Assembly (NCBI GenBank): GCA_029882215.1
Contig: JAOULC010000034.1
Location: forward strand, 1 to 32,428
DNA: 32,428 nucleotides
Direction: 5' to 3'
Source: Gammaproteobacteria bacterium
GTDB taxonomy: Bacteria > Pseudomonadota > Gammaproteobacteria > SZUA-229
Within the stretch, counting starts at the first letter, position 1. Each line of letters begins with the position of its first letter. The notes beneath the pieces are model-generated. The model worked only from the letters and a program-made list of their open reading frames with translations. It was not told the origin of the DNA and did no database searches. The translations under genes and the position numbers were made by a program. Below are positions 1 through 8,219 of the stretch, one piece after another.

Positions 1-636
1 AAAACAACTCCCGGCACAGACGGTGAACGACGCGATTTAAAGCTGGAATTAAAAGTACTGGCTGATGTTGGTCTGCTGGGTTTACCAAATGCCGGTAAAT
101 CGACGCTTATCCGCGCCGTATCATCAGCCAAACCTAAAGTTGCCAACTACCCTTTTACAACCATCCACCCTAATCTTGGTGTTGTTCGGGTTGATGCTTT
201 GCGCAGTTTTGTTATTGCCGACTTACCTGGCCTGATTGAAGGCGCTGCCGATGGTGCAGGACTTGGTCATCGCTTCTTAAAGCACCTGATGCGCACTCAT
301 ATCTTATTACACGTGATTGATATTGCCCCGCAAAATGAAGCCGATCCGGTTAAAGATGCACAAAAAATACTGCATGAACTCGAACTCTACAGCCCTGAAC
401 TATGCGACAAGCCTCGCTGGTTAGTACTGAACAAACTGGACCTGGTGAACGATGATGAGCAAAATGAAATCTGTGATCGCATCATAAAAGAATTGAACTG
501 GGACGGTCCAGTCTTTAAAATCTCCGGTATCAGCGGCGCAGGCACTAACGAATTGACGTTTGCCCTTATGAATTTTATTGAAGAGAGTGAACGTGAACCG
601 GAAACACCTGAGTCAGACGAAACGCTGGGTAATTAA
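1..636 (+). CDS. obgE: GTPase ObgE/CgtA, 3' part
   Basis: This is the C-terminal 211 residues of the Obg GTPase, a ribosome-associated protein of 50S assembly and stress control. The reading frame is open from base 1, so the N-terminal glycine-rich Obg fold lies outside the window. The G motifs are intact: P-loop GLPNAGKS (visible residues 27-34), switch region [24 protein letters not shown], and a final SGISGAG. The spacing and the Obg-specific DLPGLIEGA rule out Era or EngA. The stop lies inside the start of proB, so the two genes overlap and are probably one transcript, as in other Gammaproteobacteria (rpmA-obgE-proB). Nothing is degenerate, and the truncation is only the window edge. Confidence 0.97.
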   Translation, partial: KTTPGTDGERRDLKLELKVLADVGLLGLPNAGKSTLIRAVSSAKPKVANYPFTTIHPNLGVVRVDALRSFVIADLPGLIEGAADGAGLGHRFLKHLMRTHILLHVIDIAPQNEADPVKDAQKILHELELYSPELCDKPRWLVLNKLDLVNDDEQNEICDRIIKELNWDGPVFKISGISGAGTNELTFALMNFIEESEREPETPESDETLGN

Positions 637-1720
637 AATTGGCAGCTCCTTAGTTACCAACAAAGGTCAGGGACTAGATCAGCAAGCCATACAGGCATGG
701 AGCGAGCAAATCTCCCGCCTGCAACAGTCTGGCATTGAGTGCATTCTGGTCTCATCCGGTGCGGTTGCAGAAGGTATGGCACGGCTTGGCTGGAACCGCC
801 GCCCCAAAGCAGTTCACGAACTACAGGCCGCTGCCGCTGTCGGCCAAATGGGTTTAGTACAGTCCTACGAAAGCTGTTTTCGCAAACACAATCTTCATAC
901 CGCGCAGATACTATTAACTCACGATGACCTGTCAAACCGGGAACGTTATTTAAATGCGCGTACCACACTAAAAACACTGCTCAGTCTTAACATCATCCCG
1001 ATCATCAATGAAAATGACACTGTCGCTACCGATGAAATTCGGTTTGGCGATAATGACACACTGGGCGCACTGGTGGCGAACCTTGTAGAAGCCGATACGC
1101 TGGTCATTCTTACCGATCAGCAAGGCCTGTATGATAGAGCACCGGAACTGGCAGGAGCCAAGCTGGTTGAACAGGCCGAAGCCGACGACCCGCTATTATT
1201 AAAAATGGCCGGCCCCAGTGCCGGCACACTGGGAATGGGCGGGATGAGCACCAAGATAACAGCAGCCCAAAGAGCCTCACGCTCTGGCTGCAGTACACTT
1301 ATCGCCAGCGGGACTGAAAAAAATATTTTATTACGGCTGCGAGATGCAGAAAACATCGGTACTTTGCTAACCCCATCAGCTGAGCCACTGGCAGCACGCA
1401 AGCAATGGCTGGCCGGACACTTACGACCAAAGGGATCAGTCAGCCTTGATACCGGTGCCACAAAGGTTTTACAGGAAAATGGCGGCAGCTTGTTAGCCGT
1501 CGGTGTCACAGCCGTCAATGGTACTTTTTTACGCGGCGATCTGATTTCATGCCTGGATCAGGACGGGCATGAAATCGCCCGTGGTCTTGTTAATTACAGC
1601 GCCACAGAAAGCGGCAAAATTAAAGGTCTCGCCAGCCATCAAATTGAACAAATTCTGGGTTACATTGATGAAAAGGAATTGATTCACCGCGACAATCTGG
1701 TATTGATTAATAAACAGTAA
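593..1720 (+). CDS. proB: Glutamate 5-kinase
   Basis: Glutamate 5-kinase catalyses the ATP-dependent first step of proline synthesis in the cytoplasm. The amino-acid kinase domain shows KIGSSLVTN near the N-terminus, VSSGAVAEG, the substrate loop [10 protein letters not shown] followed by [12 protein letters not shown], and [14 protein letters not shown]-terminal PUA domain starts near [16 protein letters not shown], giving the usual full length of about 375 residues. The start is uncertain: GTG 593 is preferred because AAGAGAG (581-587) sits five bases upstream, but GTG 587 and TTG 578 are in frame. All three lie inside obgE, so translation is probably coupled to it. proA is not adjacent. 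The next gene is on the other strand. Confidence 0.96.
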   Translation: MNRKHLSQTKRWVIKIGSSLVTNKGQGLDQQAIQAWSEQISRLQQSGIECILVSSGAVAEGMARLGWNRRPKAVHELQAAAAVGQMGLVQSYESCFRKHNLHTAQILLTHDDLSNRERYLNARTTLKTLLSLNIIPIINENDTVATDEIRFGDNDTLGALVANLVEADTLVILTDQQGLYDRAPELAGAKLVEQAEADDPLLLKMAGPSAGTLGMGGMSTKITAAQRASRSGCSTLIASGTEKNILLRLRDAENIGTLLTPSAEPLAARKQWLAGHLRPKGSVSLDTGATKVLQENGGSLLAVGVTAVNGTFLRGDLISCLDQDGHEIARGLVNYSATESGKIKGLASHQIEQILGYIDEKELIHRDNLVLINKQ

Positions 1721-1748
1721 ACTCTGCTGGCAGAACAATATAAAAGAG

Positions 1749-3311
1749 CTAAGCTGTTAATTCTTCATTATTCATCTTTTCATCATAAAAGACATAAGGT
1801 ATTTTGTTTCGCTTTGAGTGATACATGGCCATATCCGCGCAGTGCATCAGCACCTCACTCGAATCACCATCATAGGGAAACCGTGCAATACCAATACTGA
1901 TACCAACTTCAATCTCGTGCCCGTCTATATTAAACACCTCATTCATAAATGCCGTTATTTTCTCAGCCACCGAGACTGCAAACTCTTTTTCATTAACAGC
2001 ATATAAGATAATTGAAAATTCATCACCGCCTATTCTTGCTACGGTATCTGAGTTTCTTAGTGCCCGTTTCAGCCTTTTTGACACCGCCTTTAATAACTCA
2101 TCGCCAATATAATGACCCAGCTCATCATTAACCGATTTAAATTTATTAAGATCCATCATCATCAGCATAAATTCAGAACGGGCTTGATCGCGCCTGGCTA
2201 ACAGTGATATTTGTTTTAGCCTGTCAAATAATAGGGCGCGGTTGGGAATACCGGTGAGCATATCGGTAAAGGCTGCCACTTCCAGCTCAGCGTATAAATC
2301 ACTGAGTCCCCCCGTCAAGCCATTCAGCTCATTTGCCAGACTGACCAGTTCCTGACTGCCAGACACCGCCAGTTCATCCTGCAAAAAACGCCGGTCACTG
2401 CGAATGTTTTTCATATAGCCATTGATTTTTTCCAGCGGACAAATAATTGTTCTTCGATAGAACACCAGTGCGACAAACATCGCCACTAACGTACTGACAA
2501 CAATAAAACTAATCAGCCCGATTCTGCTTTTGAACAGATTTTGCTTGAGCAAAGACACATCGGTTGCAAAATAAAAATTAGCCAGCGGCTTTACATTACC
2601 CGCATGATTTTCATAGCGCACGAGCATAAATTTATGCATTTCGTCTTCAGCAGGCCAGCTTACAGAACGAAACAGCTCATCATGCTTCTCATTAGTAATG
2701 CGAACGGCTATCCCCAGCCCCTTTTCACCTTTAGCCAGATTAATCAGCGGATTAACGATAACCGACAAATAACCTTTTAAGCGCAAACCACCGACAGGAA
2801 CCAGCGTCACCAAACGCAGTTCGCCGTTGAAAACACAGGACTGATGAATCACCTTAAATCGTGCTGCTCCCTGTCGTTTTTTTGCATCAGCAACTGGCGA
2901 AGCACAGAGACCATTCTGTTCCACAACACTGCTATTTGTTGACTCAAATAATTTATTCAGTTTTTCGTCGTAAATAATAATCTTCTTAAGATCCAGCACC
3001 CCAAGTGTTACATATGCACGATGAAACTGCTCATCCAGATAATTTTCAACTTGTTGCTTTTCTGCTGCCTGAGTAACTCTTTTGAAATCACTGTCCGACT
3101 GAACTGACAATGCCAGTGATTCTGTTTCATCCTTCAGCTTATCCCACAAATGGTGTATTTCCAGCTCGATCACCTGAGTAAACATCTGCCGTCTGTTATC
3201 AAGTGTCTGCTGATAATAAACCTCACCGGTCATTAGTGTAAAACCCACACTGAGCAAGCCCATTAACAGAATGGTCATTAATAAATTGGTGCGCATCGAA
3301 TAGTATTTCAT
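1749..3311 (-). CDS. Membrane diguanylate cyclase with periplasmic sensor and GGDEF domain
   Basis: The 520-residue protein has a TM helix at about 9-27, a periplasmic region of about 230 residues, a second TM helix at about 262-285, a HAMP-like linker with ICPLEKI, and a GGDEF domain at about 346-510. The active-site GGDEF (428-432) is intact. RNSD (419-422), five residues before it, matches the RxxD product-inhibition site, so it should make c-di-GMP and be feedback-controlled. No EAL domain is present. The periplasmic part resembles a CACHE-type sensor in size only, and it carries two cysteines, C136 and C159. Its ATG follows the stop of the rhodanese gene with no gap (TAAATG), implying translational coupling. 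The activating signal is unknown. Confidence 0.93.
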   Translation of the reverse strand: MKYYSMRTNLLMTILLMGLLSVGFTLMTGEVYYQQTLDNRRQMFTQVIELEIHHLWDKLKDETESLALSVQSDSDFKRVTQAAEKQQVENYLDEQFHRAYVTLGVLDLKKIIIYDEKLNKLFESTNSSVVEQNGLCASPVADAKKRQGAARFKVIHQSCVFNGELRLVTLVPVGGLRLKGYLSVIVNPLINLAKGEKGLGIAVRITNEKHDELFRSVSWPAEDEMHKFMLVRYENHAGNVKPLANFYFATDVSLLKQNLFKSRIGLISFIVVSTLVAMFVALVFYRRTIICPLEKINGYMKNIRSDRRFLQDELAVSGSQELVSLANELNGLTGGLSDLYAELEVAAFTDMLTGIPNRALLFDRLKQISLLARRDQARSEFMLMMMDLNKFKSVNDELGHYIGDELLKAVSKRLKRALRNSDTVARIGGDEFSIILYAVNEKEFAVSVAEKITAFMNEVFNIDGHEIEVGISIGIARFPYDGDSSEVLMHCADMAMYHSKRNKIPYVFYDEKMNNEELTA

Positions 3312-3761
3312 TTATTTTTTTAAAAAGGGAAAACCTTTCTCCAGCCACTCTTCGAATCCCCCGCGAAACCAGTAGAGTTTTTTATAACCGCACTTCTTCG
3401 CCACCTTTATTGCAATTGCACTACGTCCGCATTTAACGCCATTACAGTAAAATAAAGCAGGATGCATTTTATCGGGTATTATTTTAGCTAGCGAGCTGCA
3501 ACTGGTTTCACTGTCCGGCAAGCTGACTGATGATTCAAGATAGCCCAGTTTCCTGTCACCACTGATGCGTGAATCCACTATTATTACCTCATCTGTCTGC
3601 TCGATTAAGTTAATAACACCGTCTGCGCTGACTATTTCTACATCTGCAATAAAATCCGGTGTCCGGACTTCTCCCGCGCATATACCGACTGAAACTGCCC
3701 AGAGAGAAAAAATAGGAAATACGATCGTTTTTTTATAAGCTGCGTCAAACAAAAAAAACAT
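3312..3761 (-). CDS. Periplasmic rhodanese-domain protein
   Basis: This is a 149-residue single rhodanese domain behind a Sec-type signal sequence (hydrophobic segment about 13-27, likely cleavage near ICA-GE). The catalytic loop CNGVKCGRS (106-114) has C106 as probable persulfide-carrying cysteine and a second cysteine, C111. It is the longer CxGxxCxxS loop rather than the classical six-residue CxxGxR form. A longer in-frame start exists at 3782, but AGGAGG lies five bases before the ATG at 3761, which decides the start. It is first in a two-gene unit with the diguanylate cyclase. Sulfurtransferase activity follows from the family. The physiological donor and acceptor cannot be told from sequence. 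Confidence 0.88.
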   Translation of the reverse strand: MFFLFDAAYKKTIVFPIFSLWAVSVGICAGEVRTPDFIADVEIVSADGVINLIEQTDEVIIVDSRISGDRKLGYLESSVSLPDSETSCSSLAKIIPDKMHPALFYCNGVKCGRSAIAIKVAKKCGYKKLYWFRGGFEEWLEKGFPFLKK

Positions 3762-3764
3762 TAA

Positions 3765-3772
3765 CACCTCCT
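3765..3772 (-). promoter_or_regulatory. Strong Shine-Dalgarno of the rhodanese gene
   Basis: On the minus strand this reads AGGAGGTG, a near-perfect anti-16S match. It is placed five bases (counting from AGGAGG) before ATG 3761. It lies inside the longer reading frame that starts at 3782, so it argues for the shorter protein with a normal signal peptide. Confidence 0.75.
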
Positions 3773-3899
3773 GTCTCACCATGCACTGTGATCACTGCCT
3801 ATACCCGTGCATACTGGTTATATTTATTTTATTCCAGACTCATTTGGATATTATTAATTACCCATCACCTCAAATTTCTAAAACCATAATAGCATGTTA

Positions 3900-5084
3900 T
3901 CAAGCTGAAGCACCTGCAACATAACCCGATGACCAGGCCCACTGGAAGTTATATCCGCCCAGGTGCCCTGTAACATCCAGCACCTCTCCCACAAAATATA
4001 CTCCCGGGCTGAGCTTTGACTCCATTGTTTTTGAAGAAATTCCTGCTGTATCAACACCGTTCAAAGTTACTTCGGCTGTTCTGTACCCCTCTGTTCCCGA
4101 CGGCTTTAATTTTAGATCTGTAATACTGCTCGCGACTTTTTTCAGTGCGACATCAGGAATTTCAGCAATAGATTTGCCGGCATACTCAGGCCAGAATTTT
4201 TTTTCCAGCTCAAGAATCAGGCTTACTGGTAAATAGTTGGCTAGTAGGTTCTTTAGTAAAGATTTCGCACGTTGCTGCTTCAGATCCAGTAACATCTCTG
4301 TCACATCAGCATCAGGTAATAAGTTTATATTTACATCTTGCCCCTCTTGCCAGTAATTTGATATTTGCAGCACAGCAGGGCCGCTTAAACCCCGGTGCGT
4401 GAACAGTATATTTTCGCTAAAACTCTGCGTCGCAGTTTTAACCGTGGCTCTTATCGCTATGCCAGAGAGCTTTTCACTGAGGGATTTAAACCAGTCACTA
4501 AAGGTAAACGGTACCAGACCCGCTCTTACTGACAGCACCTGATGACCAAATTGTCGTGCAAGCTCATAACCATAGCCAGTCGATCCCAGAGTCGGTATCG
4601 ATAAACCACCGCTTGCCACAACCAGTGACTGACAATGAAATTCACCCTGACTGGTTTTCAGTAAATAACCGTCTTGATAAGCAACGCTTTTACAGTCACA
4701 ACGCAGACGTATATCCACTCCTGTTTCGTCACACTCGGTCTTTAGCAGATTTAAAATCTCTTTAGAGCTGTCATTACAAAATAACTGACCGTGTTCACGC
4801 TCATGAAACTCAATTCCATACTTTTGCACCAGCGCGATAAAATCCCACTGCGTGTACTGACTCAGCGCAGATTTAACGAAGTGCGGGTTATGGCAAATAT
4901 AATTTTCGGCTTCAATTGTATAATTGGTAAAATTACATCTACCTCCGCCAGACATAAGTATTTTTTTACCGATTTTATTACTGCTTTCGAGTACCAGCAC
5001 CTTACGGCCTCGCCGAGCTGCCGTCATTGCACACATCAAACCAGAAGCACCAGCACCTATTACAACAACATCAAAAACGTCCAC
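3900..5084 (-). CDS. BaiN/YhiN (HI0933) family FAD-dependent oxidoreductase
   Basis: A 394-residue flavoprotein of the HI0933/YhiN/BaiN family. The N-terminal dinucleotide-binding motif VVIGAGASG (residues 7-15) is followed by the family signature SGGGRCNFTN at about 45-54. The C-terminus has GHLGGYNFQWAWSSG, the second FAD-binding segment. Length is normal and the frame is intact. Members are widespread soluble flavoproteins whose substrates are mostly unknown; some gut bacterial members reduce steroid intermediates, which should not be transferred here. It is divergent from the EamA transporter with about 100 bases between them and is followed by the rhodanese-cyclase pair. Family is secure, reaction is not. 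Confidence 0.92.
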   Translation of the reverse strand: MDVFDVVVIGAGASGLMCAMTAARRGRKVLVLESSNKIGKKILMSGGGRCNFTNYTIEAENYICHNPHFVKSALSQYTQWDFIALVQKYGIEFHEREHGQLFCNDSSKEILNLLKTECDETGVDIRLRCDCKSVAYQDGYLLKTSQGEFHCQSLVVASGGLSIPTLGSTGYGYELARQFGHQVLSVRAGLVPFTFSDWFKSLSEKLSGIAIRATVKTATQSFSENILFTHRGLSGPAVLQISNYWQEGQDVNINLLPDADVTEMLLDLKQQRAKSLLKNLLANYLPVSLILELEKKFWPEYAGKSIAEIPDVALKKVASSITDLKLKPSGTEGYRTAEVTLNGVDTAGISSKTMESKLSPGVYFVGEVLDVTGHLGGYNFQWAWSSGYVAGASA

Positions 5085-5183
5085 ACAACCTCACAAAATA
5101 CCTGTTCAAAATTATCTGATAATCCGCTATCAAGCCACTCAATATCTAAGTTAGAATAGCGTTTAATCAACCGGAATCCTTAA

Positions 5184-6050
5184 ATGAAAAACCACCTTGA
5201 AGGCCTGCTATCTGTCCATAGCGCTGTATTTATTTTTGGACTCACAGCGCTATTTTCTAAATTTATTACACTGTCTGCTATTGAAATAACTCTGCTGCGC
5301 AGCGTGTTCGCTGTTATCGCTATCGGTGTTTATATCATCTATCTGAAAGAGTCGCTTTTGCTCAATAGTAAGCGCGATTATCTGATTGCCAGCATACTGG
5401 GTTTTTTCCTTGCAACACACTGGGTGACGTATTTTCACTCCATGCAAATTTCATCCGTGGCTATCGGCATCATCGCGCTTTACACATACCCCGTCATTAC
5501 GGTTTTTATTGAGCCCTTTTTCCATGGTGAGCGGCCACATATTAAAGACATTCTCAGTGCTGTGGTGGTCTTATTTGGTATCTATCTATTAGTACCTGAA
5601 TTCTCTATCGACAATCAGACCACATTAGGCGTTTTCTGGGGGGTATTTTCAGCCTTACTATTTTCCATGAGAAACATCATTCACGGACGCTATTTCAAAG
5701 CCTACCCGGCAAGACATGCCCTGTTCTATCAGACACTGGTCGTGTTTATTCTTTTGTTGCCTTTTGCAGGGCAAATCATCCCTCAGGTTAATCAGACGCA
5801 GTGGCTGCAATTGCTTCTACTGGGCATAGTTTTCACGGCTCTGCCGCACACCCTGTTTGCTAACAGTCTGTTACACTTGAAAGCAAAAACAGCCAGTCTG
5901 GTCGCTTGTATGCAGGTGGTCTACGGCACACTGTTTGCTGCAATATTTCTGGCAGAAATGCCGGACTGGAGAACAGTTATTGGTGGCATTATTGTTATCA
6001 GTGCCGCAGCCTATGAGACTGTTACCAGTGGCAAGCAGGTTAAATCCTGA
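5184..6050 (+). CDS. EamA/DMT-family transporter
   Basis: A 288-residue inner-membrane protein made almost entirely of hydrophobic segments, consistent with ten TM helices in two EamA repeats (about 8-135 and 148-280). Features typical of the drug/metabolite transporter superfamily include the short loop LLNSKRDY after helix 2 and LHLKAKTASLVACMQVVYG near the last repeat. Family members export amino acids, purines or other metabolites, and the substrate cannot be inferred here. A Shine-Dalgarno-like GGAA sits about eight bases before the ATG. It converges on the flavoprotein gene at 6129-7523. Confidence 0.9.
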   Translation: MKNHLEGLLSVHSAVFIFGLTALFSKFITLSAIEITLLRSVFAVIAIGVYIIYLKESLLLNSKRDYLIASILGFFLATHWVTYFHSMQISSVAIGIIALYTYPVITVFIEPFFHGERPHIKDILSAVVVLFGIYLLVPEFSIDNQTTLGVFWGVFSALLFSMRNIIHGRYFKAYPARHALFYQTLVVFILLLPFAGQIIPQVNQTQWLQLLLLGIVFTALPHTLFANSLLHLKAKTASLVACMQVVYGTLFAAIFLAEMPDWRTVIGGIIVISAAAYETVTSGKQVKS

Positions 6051-6128
6051 TTCTATTTAGTCGCAAGAACAGGCAGCCGCTGAATAAAACAGGCTCATGC
6101 CTGAATCATGAACCAGTTTTATACTTCG

Positions 6129-7523
6129 TTATTTTGGCTGATGTCCGTTAAAAACTCTGCCAGGTAAATCTTCATTCACATGCATTTCATCATCACCCAG
6201 AAGATCTTTTTTAATGCCATCCTCATCGACTGTACAGCCGAGAAAATCCGCTACTGTTCGCATATCAATTTCTGCATTCTCTATGCAGGAGGTTCCACCC
6301 GGTGAAGGCGTCATATTAAAAATCGCACCAACACCGGTATTGATTTTTGCCTCACCCATTAACAGTTTGGCATTTACTTTATCAATTAACTGAGGGCGCA
6401 CACCGCCAACACGGCTCGCAAACTTCAGGTCTTTGAATTTCAGCGAAGGCACAATTTTTCTGACATCATGTAAAAATAAAATTTTACGGATCAACGGGAT
6501 TTCAAACAGCATGTTTTTAAACATATAGTTGCGAATATCGCGCACCTTTAACAAATCCCAGAGTACTTTTGCCACTTTGCTGTCAAAGCGAAAAATCTGA
6601 AAAAAGTCAGGCATTGTTTTCAGGTTATAACGCTCAAGAATAGGCAGCACAACTGCCGTTGGCCCGAAGCGCGTTTCTCCCGGCACCAATACATCCGGGT
6701 CACCATGGATAGCTGCAAAAGGTAATGCATCATTTTGCACGGTGTAGACCTTTCCATTCAGACATTGCGGCGCAAAATAATAACTGCCCGCAACCGGCAA
6801 ACAGGAATAATGCAAACCAAAACCCAGTTCATGCGCCATCATCAGGCTATGACCACCTGCGCACACCACCAGTGAACGGGTCTGATAACAAGTGCCATTG
6901 GTTTCTATGATAAACCGGTCGTCTTCGATTTTAATGTGGCTGACCATTTCATTAAAATGAATATCCACTTCTTTATCTTCAATTTTCTGCGCCTCCCGCA
7001 CAAACGAGCAGGATAAGGCCTCAAAATTCATCGCGGTATATTCATCGGTTGAACCCAGCGCAAGCACCTCATCTTCACGGAAATGCCCGTCTACCATAGC
7101 AACATTCGGTTCAATTTTCGCGATATCTTTTTTATCCAGTAGCTTGAGATTCGGATAATGCGCTGAAAATACTTTAAAGCGCTCTCGTAACAACTCGCAC
7201 TCTTTCTCGCCCACAGCCAAAACCATTTTCGGGTATTTGAAAATAATGTGGTCTATGTCAGCCTGGGCCGTTGCATAGTTTCGCAACATGCTCGCCGCAC
7301 GCTTAACCTTTAAGGCTTTGTCGAGCGTATAGTTTGTTTCAATATCACCACAATGTAGCGTCTGACTGTTATTACTCGATAATGAATTAACTCTGGCAGG
7401 CGCGGCATACTTCTCAATCAACCCGATACGCTTAATATCTGTGTACTTTGCTGCCATATAAAGCAGGGCCGTGCCAGACACACCGCCACCAATTATTAAC
7501 AAATCATATTGGTTTGATTTCAT
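6129..7523 (-). CDS. mqo: FAD-dependent oxidoreductase, probable malate:quinone oxidoreductase (epsilonproteobacterial type)
   Basis: The 464-residue flavoprotein begins with the FAD-binding motif IIGGGVSGTALLY. The following segment, IEKYAAPARVNSLSSNN then QTLHCGDIETNYT, strongly recalls the shorter MQO found in Helicobacter, Campylobacter and Sulfurimonas. Those enzymes oxidise malate to oxaloacetate at the inner face of the membrane and reduce quinone. C-terminal FAD contacts are suggested by FNMTPSPGGTSC. No TM helix is seen, in keeping with a peripheral membrane enzyme. It is downstream of rpsT but separated by a hairpin terminator, so it likely has its own promoter. A lactate or 2-hydroxyglutarate dehydrogenase of the same superfamily remains possible. 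Confidence 0.78.
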   Translation of the reverse strand: MKSNQYDLLIIGGGVSGTALLYMAAKYTDIKRIGLIEKYAAPARVNSLSSNNSQTLHCGDIETNYTLDKALKVKRAASMLRNYATAQADIDHIIFKYPKMVLAVGEKECELLRERFKVFSAHYPNLKLLDKKDIAKIEPNVAMVDGHFREDEVLALGSTDEYTAMNFEALSCSFVREAQKIEDKEVDIHFNEMVSHIKIEDDRFIIETNGTCYQTRSLVVCAGGHSLMMAHELGFGLHYSCLPVAGSYYFAPQCLNGKVYTVQNDALPFAAIHGDPDVLVPGETRFGPTAVVLPILERYNLKTMPDFFQIFRFDSKVAKVLWDLLKVRDIRNYMFKNMLFEIPLIRKILFLHDVRKIVPSLKFKDLKFASRVGGVRPQLIDKVNAKLLMGEAKINTGVGAIFNMTPSPGGTSCIENAEIDMRTVADFLGCTVDEDGIKKDLLGDDEMHVNEDLPGRVFNGHQPK

Positions 7524-7569
7524 TTTTAACTCGCGAGATTATGTAAAGTGATTTTAGACTATGGCTGAA

Positions 7570-7575
7570 ATTATA
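7570..7575 (-). promoter_or_regulatory. Candidate -10 box for the MQO-like gene
   Basis: The minus strand reads TATAAT here, a consensus sigma-70 -10 hexamer about 47 bases before ATG 7523 and downstream of the rpsT terminator. The -35 region at 17-18 base spacing is poor (AATTAC/TAATTA), so this is only a candidate. Confidence 0.3.
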
Positions 7576-7622
7576 CCGGCCACATCACTGAAGTAATTAA
7601 CTTAAGGCAATATCAGGACAAT

Positions 7623-7661
7623 AAAAAAGCCGGCCCTGAATTACCATGGACCGGCTTTTTT
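7623..7661 (-). terminator. Rho-independent terminator of rpsT
   Basis: Six A residues, the stem GCCGG pairing with CCGGC (extended by CC/GG past one mismatch), then six T residues. The A and T runs make it symmetrical and potentially bidirectional. It lies 25 bases beyond the rpsT stop and before the MQO-like gene on the same strand. Confidence 0.85.
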
Positions 7662-7686
7662 ACATCAACACTACATGTATCAGCAA

Positions 7687-7947
7687 TTACATTGCAACAA
7701 CAGAAGCATTAAGACGGCTCTTATGACGAGCAGCCTTGTTTTTATGGATCAGGCCCTTAGAAACCATACCATCAATAACAGGAACAGCTGCTTTATACGC
7801 GTCTTCAGCGGTAGCTTTCTCACCAGCCGCTACAGCATAGATAACTTTTTTAACGTATGTACGAAACATAGAACGCATACCAGCATTACGCTGACGTCTG
7901 GTTTCAGCTTGGCGTGCGCGTTTTTTAGCTTGTGCAGAATTAGCCAA
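7687..7947 (-). CDS. rpsT: 30S ribosomal protein S20
   Basis: An 86-residue basic protein that binds 16S rRNA early in 30S assembly. It carries the family pattern [14 protein letters not shown] at the start and [16 protein letters not shown] near the end. The frame is open 26 codons further upstream, but homology places the start at TTG 7947, with GGAG seven bases before it. A UUG start is also used by Escherichia coli rpsT, where the weak start takes part in translational autoregulation. Whether that control applies here is inference. The gene is divergent from murJ, as in related genomes, and is followed by its own terminator. Confidence 0.96.
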   Translation of the reverse strand: MANSAQAKKRARQAETRRQRNAGMRSMFRTYVKKVIYAVAAGEKATAEDAYKAAVPVIDGMVSKGLIHKNKAARHKSRLNASVVAM

Positions 7948-7995
7948 TGGAAGTCTCCATTCACATTGAAATTTAAGATCGCGTATTCTGCCAGC

Positions 7996-8025
7996 TTTAT
8001 ACCCATATTTCAACCGCATTAACAA
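7996..8025 (-). promoter_or_regulatory. Candidate sigma-70 promoter of rpsT
   Basis: On the minus strand, TTGTTA (8020-8025) and TATAAA (7996-8001) are separated by 18 bases. A transcript from here would have a leader of roughly 40 nucleotides before the TTG start, containing the GGAG ribosome-binding site. The rest of the 7948-8219 gap shows no gene; it must also hold the murJ promoter, which I could not place. Confidence 0.45.
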
Positions 8026-8219
8026 ACTAATAAAACAAAAGCTTTTATCTCTAATGACTCAACTCCATAGCCATTTATCACAATCGAATAAATCGCTATA
8101 CAAATCAGCGGTAAGTATTTAGCACAGCGGCTAAAAATAAAAGCCTGTGCCTCAGCGCCTGTGTGGCATAAAATGACGAGACAATAAATCCTCCAACATA
8201 TAGATAACTTGAAATTTAC

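Noticed and set aside
6085-6121. Possible terminator between the convergent EamA and MQO-like genes
   Set aside because: The CAGGC-TCAT-GCCTG stem is only five bases with no T run directly after it, and the outer TAAAAC/GTTTTA arms are asymmetric.
7948-8025. 26-residue N-terminal extension of S20
   Set aside because: S20 proteins start at the Ala-Asn-Ser segment, and the extension overlaps the putative promoter and the ribosome-binding site.
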